Positions 1-6,933 of a DNA stretch of 19,767 nt are shown in pieces (positions within the stretch are counted from its first letter, which is position 1; each line of letters begins with the position of its first letter). The DNA comes from an uncultured Senegalimassilia sp. (GTDB lineage Bacteria > Actinomycetota > Coriobacteriia > Coriobacteriales > Eggerthellaceae). Where the stretch lies: positions 1 through 19,767 of the forward strand of contig CALEWN010000117.1 in NCBI GenBank assembly GCA_937925385.1, read 5' to 3'. The position numbers and the translations under genes are program-made. The notes beneath the pieces were generated by a model. It made no database searches. It saw only the letters and a program-made list of their open reading frames with translations, and was not told the DNA's origin.

Positions 1-1955
1 TCGACGTGGCGATCGATCCTGAGCTGTTCCTGGTGCTGTTCATCGCCCCCTTGCTGTTCGACGAATCGCGGCATGCAAGCAAACGCGGGCTGTGGGACAA
101 CAAGGGGGCTATCGTGTCCCTTGCCGTCGGGCTGGTGCTCGCTACGGTTCTGGTGATCGGTTTCGTGCTGAATTGGCTGGAACCGTCCATCCCGCTTGCG
201 GCGGCGTTCGCCCTGGGTGCGGCGTTGGGACCCACCGATGCCGTGGCCGTTTCCGCCCTTGGCAAGGACATCCATCTGTCCAGCCGTCAGAAGTCCCTGC
301 TCTCCGGAGAGGCGCTCATTAACGACGCATCGGGCGTCGTGTCGTTCCAGTTTGCCATCGCTGCGGCCGTTACGGGCTCGTTCTCCCTGGCCAACGCCGC
401 GCAAAGCTTCGTCATCAGCTTCTTCGGGGGCATTGTGGTCGGCTTGGCGGTTGGTTTGCTGGCGGTGCTGGCACTGGGCGCCATTCGTAGCTACGGCTAC
501 GAGAGCATCACGGTGCACGTGGTGTTCGAGGTTTTCACGCCCTTCATCACCTTCTTGGTTGCGGAGCATTTCGGTACAAGCGGCATCTTGGCCGTGGTGG
601 CGGCCGGCTTGCTGATCGCGCTCATGCCGCACAAGCCCACGCCGGCTTCCGCGCGCTTGAAGCTTGCATCGAACAGCGTATGGGAAACGCTTGTGTTCGT
701 CATCAACGGCGTAGTGTTCGTCATGTTGGGTATGCAGCTGCCGAGGGCCGTCATGCCGTCGTGGCACAGCAGCGAGACCAGCTCGCTTCTGCTGTGCGCC
801 CTGGTGCTGCTTGTCACGGCGCTGGTGGTGGGCGTGCGCTTCCTGTGGGTGCTCGTCATGGAGCGCGTGCACCGCAGCTCCAAGCCGCGCACGGGCGGGC
901 AGCTGGTGCGCGATGCCCTGGTCACCACGCTTTCGGGTCCGAAGGGCGCCATCACGCTGTCCATTATCATGACCATCCCGTTCGCCCTTTCGACGGGCGA
1001 GGCGTTCCCCCAGCGCGACAATCTGATCTTCCTGGCATCGGGCGTTATCCTGTGCACGCTGTTGCTGGCGAACTTCGTGGTGCCGTTGCTTGCTCCGAAG
1101 GAGCAGGCCGACGAGCAGGACGAACAAACGGTGAATGCGGCGAACATCGATATCCTCAAGCGCGTCATCCGCCAAATGCGCGAGCAGAAAACGCCGACCA
1201 ACGAGGCCGCCACGCAGATCGTCATCCGGCAGTACAGCGAGCGCATCAAGCGGCTGCGTCGCAAGAACACTTCGGCTCCGTGCTTGCTCGAGCTTCGCGC
1301 AACGGCTATCGAGCAACAGAAGACCCAGGTCGACAAATATATCCGCGAAGGACGCATCTCCCGTGCCGACGGTGAGCGCGAAATTGAGCGTCTCGAAAGC
1401 TCTCGTCGCACGCTTCTGCGTGCGCATACGCGTCGCCAGGCGCTGGGAGAGGTGTGGAGCCGCCTAAAGGTGGGTACCGTGCATGCGGCACGTCGCATCG
1501 ATCGCGCTGTTCGCCACGTGGTTGACGACGAAGCCAAGATCGAGCAGCATCGCCAGCTGCGCATCGAGCTGGAGGAGTGCGCGCTTGCGTATTACAACCT
1601 ACGAATGACCGACGAGAACCTCGAGATCGCCGACGGCGCAGGCGTGCTTGCGGCCGAGTGTCGCTCCACGCTGGCGTTCCTGCGCGCGGTAAACGAGCCG
1701 GAGAAGCTGGCGAGCGCCAACGTTGCGGGCAGCGTCGTCGGCATGGACGCCGGCGGTATGCGCGGGGCGCTCGAGGGCATGGACACGCAGAAGATCCAGG
1801 TAATCAAGGCCCGCGTGTCCGACGTTGAGGCCGAGGCCCTGCGCATCGAGCTCGAGGAGATCCAGGCGATGCGCGACGAAGGCGCCATCAGCCGCGAGAC
1901 TGCGCGCAATCTGCGCGAAGAAGTATACTTGCTTCAAATGGCCATCGGAGAATAG
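1..1955 (+). CDS. CPA1-family Na+/H+ antiporter, 5' end outside the window
   Basis: Cation/proton antiporter of the CPA1 (NhaP/NHE) type, which exchanges Na+ (or K+) for protons across the cytoplasmic membrane. The readable part is about 650 residues. It opens directly in a membrane segment (LFLVLFIAPLLFDE), which in this family lies after the first helices, so the true start is upstream of base 1; the GTG at 6 is only the first in-frame start-like codon. Family motifs are clear: GPTDAVAV near residue 77 and SGEALINDASG near residue 100, which carry the ion-binding Asp/Glu-Asn-Asp residues. Hydrophobic helices run to about residue 365. A charged, Arg/Glu-rich cytoplasmic tail of about 280 residues, probably coiled coil, follows; such long tails are usually regulatory. 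The gene ends 7 nt before yigZ, so the two are probably cotranscribed. Family call is firm; ion specificity is not known. Confidence 0.9.
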   Translation, partial: DVAIDPELFLVLFIAPLLFDESRHASKRGLWDNKGAIVSLAVGLVLATVLVIGFVLNWLEPSIPLAAAFALGAALGPTDAVAVSALGKDIHLSSRQKSLLSGEALINDASGVVSFQFAIAAAVTGSFSLANAAQSFVISFFGGIVVGLAVGLLAVLALGAIRSYGYESITVHVVFEVFTPFITFLVAEHFGTSGILAVVAAGLLIALMPHKPTPASARLKLASNSVWETLVFVINGVVFVMLGMQLPRAVMPSWHSSETSSLLLCALVLLVTALVVGVRFLWVLVMERVHRSSKPRTGGQLVRDALVTTLSGPKGAITLSIIMTIPFALSTGEAFPQRDNLIFLASGVILCTLLLANFVVPLLAPKEQADEQDEQTVNAANIDILKRVIRQMREQKTPTNEAATQIVIRQYSERIKRLRRKNTSAPCLLELRATAIEQQKTQVDKYIREGRISRADGEREIERLESSRRTLLRAHTRRQALGEVWSRLKVGTVHAARRIDRAVRHVVDDEAKIEQHRQLRIELEECALAYYNLRMTDENLEIADGAGVLAAECRSTLAFLRAVNEPEKLASANVAGSVVGMDAGGMRGALEGMDTQKIQVIKARVSDVEAEALRIELEEIQAMRDEGAISRETARNLREEVYLLQMAIGE

Positions 1956-1962
1956 GAATCGA

Positions 1963-2598
1963 ATGAGCTCGTACACCACCATCGAGGGGCGCGCCGTCGC
2001 CGAGATCGAGGAGAAGAAAAGCCGTTTCATCGCCAGCTTGGCCCACGTGGAGACCGAGGAAGAGGCGCTGGCGTTCCTCGAGGAGATCCGTGCGGCGAAC
2101 CGCATGGCGCGCCATAACGTGTACGCGTATATCCTGCGCCAGGGCGGCGCGGGCGCTGCGGGGCGTGTTCGCTATTCCGATGATGGCGAGCCTCAGAAAA
2201 CGGCGGGTTTGCCCACGCTCGAGGTGCTGCAGCATGCGGGGCTGACCGATGTGGTGTGCGTGGTCACGCGCTATTTCGGCGGCGTGCTGCTGGGCACCGG
2301 CGGCCTGGTGCGTGCGTATACGCAGTCAACCCAGGCAGGTATCGATGCTGCGCAGCTGGTGGTGGTGTCGCGTTGCGTTGATCTGCGCATCCGCATAGCG
2401 TACCCGCGTTACGAGCAGCTGATGCGTCTGGCGGAAGACCACGGCGCCAAGGTGCTTTCAACCGACTTCGCCGATGCGGTCATCATGAACCTGCGCATGC
2501 TTGACGGCACGCAGCAGTCCTTGCTTGATGCGCTGACGGCGCTAGAGCGAGGCCAAGAGGACGTGGAGGTCGGCGACCCCATAGACGCCGCTTTCTAG
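1963..2598 (+). CDS. yigZ: YigZ/IMPACT family protein
   Basis: A 211-residue UPF0029/IMPACT-family protein, the usual length for bacterial YigZ. The N-terminal IMPACT domain holds the family signatures: KKSRFIA near residue 19, an RHNVYAYIL-type segment, SDDGEPQKTAGLPTLE and FGGVLLGTGGLVRAYTQ. A smaller C-terminal domain of about 70 residues matches the position of the DUF1949 domain. It is cytoplasmic with no signal or membrane segment. The eukaryotic IMPACT protein influences GCN2 signalling; the bacterial role is unsettled. The ATG at 1963 is chosen because AGGA at 1954-1957 sits 5 nt upstream and the family N-terminus begins there; an in-frame upstream extension would only overlap the antiporter gene. 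The stop codon overlaps the stop of the convergent LuxR gene. Probably cotranscribed with the antiporter, with no evident functional link. Confidence 0.92.
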   Translation: MSSYTTIEGRAVAEIEEKKSRFIASLAHVETEEEALAFLEEIRAANRMARHNVYAYILRQGGAGAAGRVRYSDDGEPQKTAGLPTLEVLQHAGLTDVVCVVTRYFGGVLLGTGGLVRAYTQSTQAGIDAAQLVVVSRCVDLRIRIAYPRYEQLMRLAEDHGAKVLSTDFADAVIMNLRMLDGTQQSLLDALTALERGQEDVEVGDPIDAAF

Positions 2599-4502
2599 GA
2601 CGTGTACTGGTCCATGAAGTCTAGGATCTCCTGGCGGGAGTGCAGGCCCGTTTTCGCGTAGATGCGCTTGATGTGGGCGTGTGCGGTGCTGGGGCTGATG
2701 TAAAGCTCCTCGGCAACGCGCTTTTGCGTCCAGCCCAGCGCGTACAGCGCAAGCACTTCCACCTCGCGATCGGAAAGCAGGAACTGCTTGCCCATCTGTT
2801 CGGCATTGTTTCGCATGGTGGCCTTGCGGATGTCGGCTATGGAATCGCCCTCATCAAGGCCCATCAGGCGCACCAGTCGCATCCCATGCGTGGAACCAGG
2901 CTGCGCGTTGCGGCTCTCGTCCGCCGCTTCATTCTGATCGACGCTTTCAACGGGCGTTACCCCCGCGCATTGCAACGGGTTCGGGGCACCGACCGCACCG
3001 GCGGCACCGGCGCCCATAGGCGCCGCATTTGCGCAAACGGCGCACTCGCTATATTCGCCTGCGTTGTCTTTCAGAATCGTAAGAGCTTCAACGTTCGCTT
3101 GCGCCCGCGACAGCTGCTTCTCCAGGCGCTCCATGCGGCGTACGTGCAGATCGTGGCGCTCATCGGCTTCCATCTGGGAGACCTTGAGGAACTGGCCGAG
3201 CGCAACCTGCGTGGAGATGACCACGCAGGTGCCCATGATGGCATTGATGAGCAGGTCGTTCGTGGAAAGCGATTGCACGTTTATCAGCGTCACGCGTGCG
3301 ATGGCGCGGCAGCCGAGCCACACGATCCAGCCGCCCAGGGCGTAGTAATACGGGTCGCGCCAGCCAAAGCTCATAAATGCGATGATGATGTACCAGGTAA
3401 ACGCCACCAGCAGCGCATTGAGTGTGGTGGTGAACACCGCGCCGATGTCCGGCATATCGGGGAAGGCCGCATACAGTACCAGTGCGGCGCACGCGAATAG
3501 CTCCAAGAGGATGAACATGCCCACGGTCATGACGCTCTTGCGCTTGCTCATCATCATGGAAATGACGATGATGCAGATGGCTATGGTGAGCAGGGCGTAT
3601 GCGATGCGGGTAATCGGCTGGAATGCGATGGGCGTACCGTCGGGGTAGCCGCGTAAAAAGCCGTCCACGATGGAGAGCACGCCGATGCTCGATGCCGTCG
3701 CCGTGAGGAAGCGCTTGCTCGACAGCAACGTGGTGGCGAATCCGAAGAAGTCGTCGTTGGGCGTGAACGACTCGATGTCGTTCGCCAGCTTGTTCTTGCG
3801 AGCGCTCAGCATGCAGGGAAACTGCAGAAGGATGAGAGCGGCGGCAACGTAGAAGCCGTAGGTGCCGATGAGCGAGCAAGCGTAAATCTCCACCTCGCTG
3901 AGGGCAAGGGCGCTGAACACATACAGCACGGCGGTGGTACTGCCGCATCCTCGTGCGCGGCGCAGCCAATAGAAGATGGCGAACGATCCGAAGAACGTGA
4001 CGGCCACGCATAGCCAGAAATGCACGTTCGGCGAGAAGACGCCTGCAATATGGGCCAGGGGAAGGATAAGGACGCATGCCGCTTCCAGCACGATGCACGT
4101 GCGCATGACGCAGTTGGTGGTGCGCTTCTTCAGGCGGATCTTCCGCGTTCCGATGACCAGCAGGATAATGGCCATGATGGAGAGCGCCACAAGCATGGCG
4201 CCATCGGTGAATATGCCCTCATCGGTGTGAGTGTAGCTGCCGTAGCCGGCGACGATAAGCCCCGCGCGCGCGAAGCATAGGCCCAAGATGGAGGGGATGA
4301 GCGGGATGTACAGGCTGAGCAGCTTCACGCCGCTTGGCATGGGATGGGCGGCATCGTCGGGCGCAAGGCGGGCAGCGCGAGTTTGAGCGCTCGGCTTCGC
4401 CCCGGCGGCGTTCGAGACGCTTGCCGGTTGCTCGGAGGCCGATGCCCCCGTCTGCCCTTGTATGCGCTGAACGATCGAATCGCCCGCTTTATTGATCCTC
4501 AC
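2595..4502 (-). CDS. Membrane-bound LuxR-family transcriptional regulator (about 12 TM helices plus HTH)
   Basis: A 635-residue one-component regulator. Visible parts in order: a Ser/Ala-rich hydrophilic N-terminus (1-60); about 12 hydrophobic helices between residues 61 and 440; a charged, probably coiled-coil stretch (about 442-478, including HVRRMERLEKQLSRAQANVE); a low-complexity Gly/Ala linker with a CAVC pair and a further Cys; and a LuxR/GerE HTH at about 573-630 (LSDREVEVLALYALG, then VAEELYISPSTAHAHIKRIY). There is no phospho-acceptor receiver domain, so sensing presumably occurs through the membrane part. The start is GTG at 4502-4500, supported by AGGAGG 5 nt upstream. Multi-helix LuxR proteins of this type are abundant in Eggerthellaceae and often sit next to the respiratory genes they control. 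It is divergent from the scaffold-protein operon, with 176 bp between them containing one copy of a repeated operator-like palindrome. Function as regulator is firm; ligand and targets are inferred. Confidence 0.93.
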   Translation of the reverse strand: MRINKAGDSIVQRIQGQTGASASEQPASVSNAAGAKPSAQTRAARLAPDDAAHPMPSGVKLLSLYIPLIPSILGLCFARAGLIVAGYGSYTHTDEGIFTDGAMLVALSIMAIILLVIGTRKIRLKKRTTNCVMRTCIVLEAACVLILPLAHIAGVFSPNVHFWLCVAVTFFGSFAIFYWLRRARGCGSTTAVLYVFSALALSEVEIYACSLIGTYGFYVAAALILLQFPCMLSARKNKLANDIESFTPNDDFFGFATTLLSSKRFLTATASSIGVLSIVDGFLRGYPDGTPIAFQPITRIAYALLTIAICIIVISMMMSKRKSVMTVGMFILLELFACAALVLYAAFPDMPDIGAVFTTTLNALLVAFTWYIIIAFMSFGWRDPYYYALGGWIVWLGCRAIARVTLINVQSLSTNDLLINAIMGTCVVISTQVALGQFLKVSQMEADERHDLHVRRMERLEKQLSRAQANVEALTILKDNAGEYSECAVCANAAPMGAGAAGAVGAPNPLQCAGVTPVESVDQNEAADESRNAQPGSTHGMRLVRLMGLDEGDSIADIRKATMRNNAEQMGKQFLLSDREVEVLALYALGWTQKRVAEELYISPSTAHAHIKRIYAKTGLHSRQEILDFMDQYTS

Positions 4503-4581
4503 TGGTCCTCCTGGTTTAGCAGCGCGATTTGCCAGGTGGCCGTCCCCTTCCCCAAAAGGCCGGCTTACTTGTTCGCAAATT

Positions 4582-4623
4582 CCCTCAAAGAGGGTATGCG
4601 CGAAACGCCATGTTCGCCATCAT
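4582..4623 (+). promoter_or_regulatory. Candidate regulated promoter with CCCTC-AAA-GAGGG palindrome (copy 1)
   Basis: CCCTCAAAGAGGG lies at 4582-4594. It is followed directly by TATGCG at the -35 position (4595-4600), a 17-nt spacer, and CATCAT as a -10-like hexamer (4618-4623). The gene at 4679 starts 55 nt further on. The same palindrome with the same spacing precedes ydhV and ydhY. With flanking bases the site approaches two inverted TACCCTC heptamers separated by AAA, a geometry like that bound by NarL/LuxR-type HTH proteins. A second possible -10 (TAAATA, 4633-4638) exists, so the start of transcription is uncertain. The divergent LuxR gene starts 80 bp away and could be autoregulated from here. 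Confidence 0.6.
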
Positions 4624-4678
4624 AACATATGGTAAATAATGCATAGTAGCAGCAACGTTAACTGTAGGGGGTATCGAT

Positions 4679-5338
4679 ATGGCGAACGAGCAGGAAATCA
4701 CGTTCGATGAACCGGATGAGGGTCGTGACATCTACCACGAGCCGGACGACCGTGCGCTCATCCGCACGAAGGACGTGTATCAGACCGAGCTGGACAACGG
4801 CGTGGAAGGCTACTCGGAAACGATGCTCGCCATCGTGGCGAACTTCAAGAACGCCGGCAAGCCCGAGGGCTTCAACGTGCAGAGCATGGTGGGCAAGTCG
4901 AAGCGCGGCGAGGTGGCGTTGCGCCTGTTCGCGGTGGTCGACGACTCCGTTGCCGACCCGGTGTTCGTGAAGGTGGGCTTCAAGAGCCGCGGGTGCCTTG
5001 CCATGACCGGCTGCGCAAGCGCCATCTGCTCCATGATCGAGGGCAAGACGTTCTCGCAGGCGCTCGAGCTGACGCCCAAGGACGTGGAAGCCGCGGTCGA
5101 CGGCGTGCCGAAGGGCAAGGGCCATACCACCTTGTTCGCCATCGAGGCCGTGCGCGGCCTGGTGGGCGACTGGATGTATCGTTGCGGCATGCCGCTTGCG
5201 GAGATGGACGAGAAGCTGCCCTGTGACGAGATGTCGGTGGCCTGTCTGATGTGCGAGCACTGCAGCCTGCGCGACACGCGCGTTGAGATGAGGGTCAACG
5301 AGGTCATCGCGAAGCAGAAGGCCGGCGAGGCGAAATGA
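4679..5338 (+). CDS. IscU/NifU-like Fe-S scaffold protein with atypical cysteine ligands
   Basis: A 219-residue protein whose middle (about 45-165) aligns with the IscU/NifU N-terminal fold, the scaffold on which Fe-S clusters are built. Recognisable landmarks are YSETMLAIVANFKNAG (compare IscU YSEKVIDHYENPRNVG), MVGKSKRGEVALRL (MVGAPACGDVMKL) and FKSRGC...EGK (FKTYGC...KGK). Of the three IscU ligand cysteines only the middle one is retained (Cys106). The first is replaced by Arg76 and the third by Thr150 beside the conserved His149. Extra cysteines appear at 112 and 117, and a C-terminal CLMCEHC motif (189, 192, 195) is absent from IscU. The start at 4679 has AGGGGG 7 nt upstream. It overlaps the next gene by 4 nt. 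It may serve cluster assembly or repair for the Fe-S-rich enzymes encoded downstream, but it might instead hold a cluster for electron transfer. Fold call is reasonably firm; role is inferred. Confidence 0.75.
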   Translation: MANEQEITFDEPDEGRDIYHEPDDRALIRTKDVYQTELDNGVEGYSETMLAIVANFKNAGKPEGFNVQSMVGKSKRGEVALRLFAVVDDSVADPVFVKVGFKSRGCLAMTGCASAICSMIEGKTFSQALELTPKDVEAAVDGVPKGKGHTTLFAIEAVRGLVGDWMYRCGMPLAEMDEKLPCDEMSVACLMCEHCSLRDTRVEMRVNEVIAKQKAGEAK

Positions 5339-6561
5339 GCGAGCAGATGAAGACGGCCGGAGAGCCTCTGGGCCAGGATGTCGTTTCGGAAGCCGCGGAA
5401 TCGGCGGTGGGGGAGGTTGCCGCCAACCAGGGCGTCGCAGCCGCTGGGAATGCGGAAGCTGCCGCAGCCGGCGTCGATGAGGCGCCTGAAGGGGAAGCGG
5501 CCGACGAGCCCACGGAGGAGGAGCTTGCGGCCGCGCGCGAGCTGGCCGAGAATAATGCGCTTGCCGATGTGTTCGATGACGTGCGCAAACAGTCTGCCGA
5601 CAGCCATCTGGTCACGCCCGAGCGCTGGCCCGAGATCGGCCTGGTGCCCGAGCACATGACGGCCGAGGACTTCGAAATGTTCGTGTACGAATGGCTCGAG
5701 GATTATCAGGCGGAGCACAAAGATGAGATCGAGGCGGAGCGCGCCGCCGAGCGTGCGAAGGCCGCCGCGGTGCGTTCTGCCACTCGGGCGGTGGGCGTGC
5801 CCCCGAAGATCCCGAACCGCCGCTTGGAGCAGATCGAGGCCGACAACGAGGCGAAGGCGGCCGAGGCTGCCGATAAGGCGCCGGAAGCCGTTGAGGATTC
5901 CGCTGAAGCCGAATCCTCAACGGGCGTCGATGCTTCCACGCAGGTGGATAACGCTGCGGAATCCGCTGAAAGCGCCGCCGTTGCCGCAGCGCCTACGGTT
6001 TCCGAGCCTGCCCCGGCGTCCCCTGATGACGCATCCGAAGATGATCAGCCCGCCGAGGACGACAGGAGCCCCTTCGCCGGCCTGCGCATCCCCGAGGGCT
6101 ACCGTCTTGAGCAGATCGAGGGCGAATGGGTGCTTGTGGAGGACGAGAACGCGGCACCCGTGCGCAAGGAGATCAAGTGCAACCGCATCAAGGTGCTCAT
6201 GGGTATGCACAGCTACTACCTGTACGATGAGACGCTCATGACTGCCAGCTACGCGCGCTGGGCGTTCCTGGCGGCCGAGGACAACCCGGTGGTCACGTTC
6301 GTCGAGTGCGTGCGCGAGGACTCGCGCGTGTATCCTCGCCCTTATGCCGCCGAGTGCTTGAAGAACCCGCCCTTCCGCATGACCGACGAGCAGATCGAGG
6401 AAACGTGGCAGGCTGTGCGCGATTCCGGCAACTATCCGGACATCGAGCGCACCGAGGCATCCAACGGCGACGTGTACTACTATTCCACGCAGTACCTTGA
6501 GTCCGGCTATGCGGCATCGCTGGCCGAATACGATGCAGTGGAGCGTCCTGCCGACGTGTAA
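5335..6561 (+). CDS. Acidic, Ala/Glu-rich protein of unknown function, coupled to the scaffold gene
   Basis: A 408-residue protein that I do not recognise. No signal peptide or membrane segment is visible, so it is probably cytoplasmic. An Ala/Glu-rich N-terminus (1-65) leads into a compact segment containing PERWPEIGLVPEHMTAEDFEMFVYEWLEDY (about 80-130). A charged helix and a long low-complexity Ala/Glu/Asp/Ser linker follow (about 165-245). The C-terminal 160 residues look globular and aromatic-rich (IPEGYRLEQIEGEWVLVED, MGMHSYYLYDE, ARWAFLAAEDNP, DVYYYSTQYLESGYA), suggesting a folded domain. The ATG lies inside the end of the scaffold gene (ATGA overlap, 5335-5338), so translation is coupled and the two products probably act together. 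A terminator follows 43 nt after the stop. Reality of the gene is well supported by coupling, length and terminator; function is unknown. Confidence 0.85.
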   Translation: MSEQMKTAGEPLGQDVVSEAAESAVGEVAANQGVAAAGNAEAAAAGVDEAPEGEAADEPTEEELAAARELAENNALADVFDDVRKQSADSHLVTPERWPEIGLVPEHMTAEDFEMFVYEWLEDYQAEHKDEIEAERAAERAKAAAVRSATRAVGVPPKIPNRRLEQIEADNEAKAAEAADKAPEAVEDSAEAESSTGVDASTQVDNAAESAESAAVAAAPTVSEPAPASPDDASEDDQPAEDDRSPFAGLRIPEGYRLEQIEGEWVLVEDENAAPVRKEIKCNRIKVLMGMHSYYLYDETLMTASYARWAFLAAEDNPVVTFVECVREDSRVYPRPYAAECLKNPPFRMTDEQIEETWQAVRDSGNYPDIERTEASNGDVYYYSTQYLESGYAASLAEYDAVERPADV

Positions 6562-6603
6562 TGCCCGATGAGGGCCTAGCGCGCGGCGGCCATACGCAAC
6601 GCA

Positions 6604-6641
6604 ATGCGTCCCGAGCAGTCTCGCTCGGGACGCATTTTTTT
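6604..6641 (+). terminator. Rho-independent terminator of the scaffold-protein operon
   Basis: A 13-bp perfect stem, ATGCGTCCCGAGC (6604-6616) and its complement (6623-6635), encloses the loop AGTCTC and runs into seven T residues (6635-6641). It lies 43 nt after the stop codon of the acidic protein gene. Confidence 0.95.
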
Positions 6642-6850
6642 GCGAAGAGGCGTTATGCGTTATCCCTCGCTTCGCGTCTTCTCTTCTCGTATCCCTGTAA
6701 ATGGGCGTCTCTGGAATTCGCACCAGCCTTCGGGATAGCGAGATCGTTTCTCCTTGGCTCATGCCGACCGGCTGGGAAAAAGGCGAAATGCGGACGTGCC
6801 CCTTATTCCATAGCCGTAGAAGCCCGCATGCCAGAATCGCTTTAGAGCGC
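6642..6850. other. Intergenic stretch between two terminators
   Basis: About 210 bp lie between the terminator of the rightward operon and the terminator of the leftward ydhV gene. Short open frames cross it, but none has a convincing ribosome binding site or protein-like composition. I see no repeat, RNA or promoter I can support here. Confidence 0.6.
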
Positions 6851-6889
6851 AAAAAACAACCCCCGCTGTCTGCGCAACGGGGGTTGTTT
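6851..6889 (-). terminator. Rho-independent terminator of ydhV
   Basis: A perfect 12-bp stem, AAACAACCCCCG (6854-6865) and its complement (6878-6889), encloses a 12-nt loop. Read on the minus strand it ends in TTTTTT (6856-6851). It lies about 45 nt beyond the ydhV stop codon. Confidence 0.93.
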
Positions 6890-6933
6890 GCGATTCAAGC
6901 TTGCTTTGCCGGTCTAGCTTGCCAGCTTAGCGT

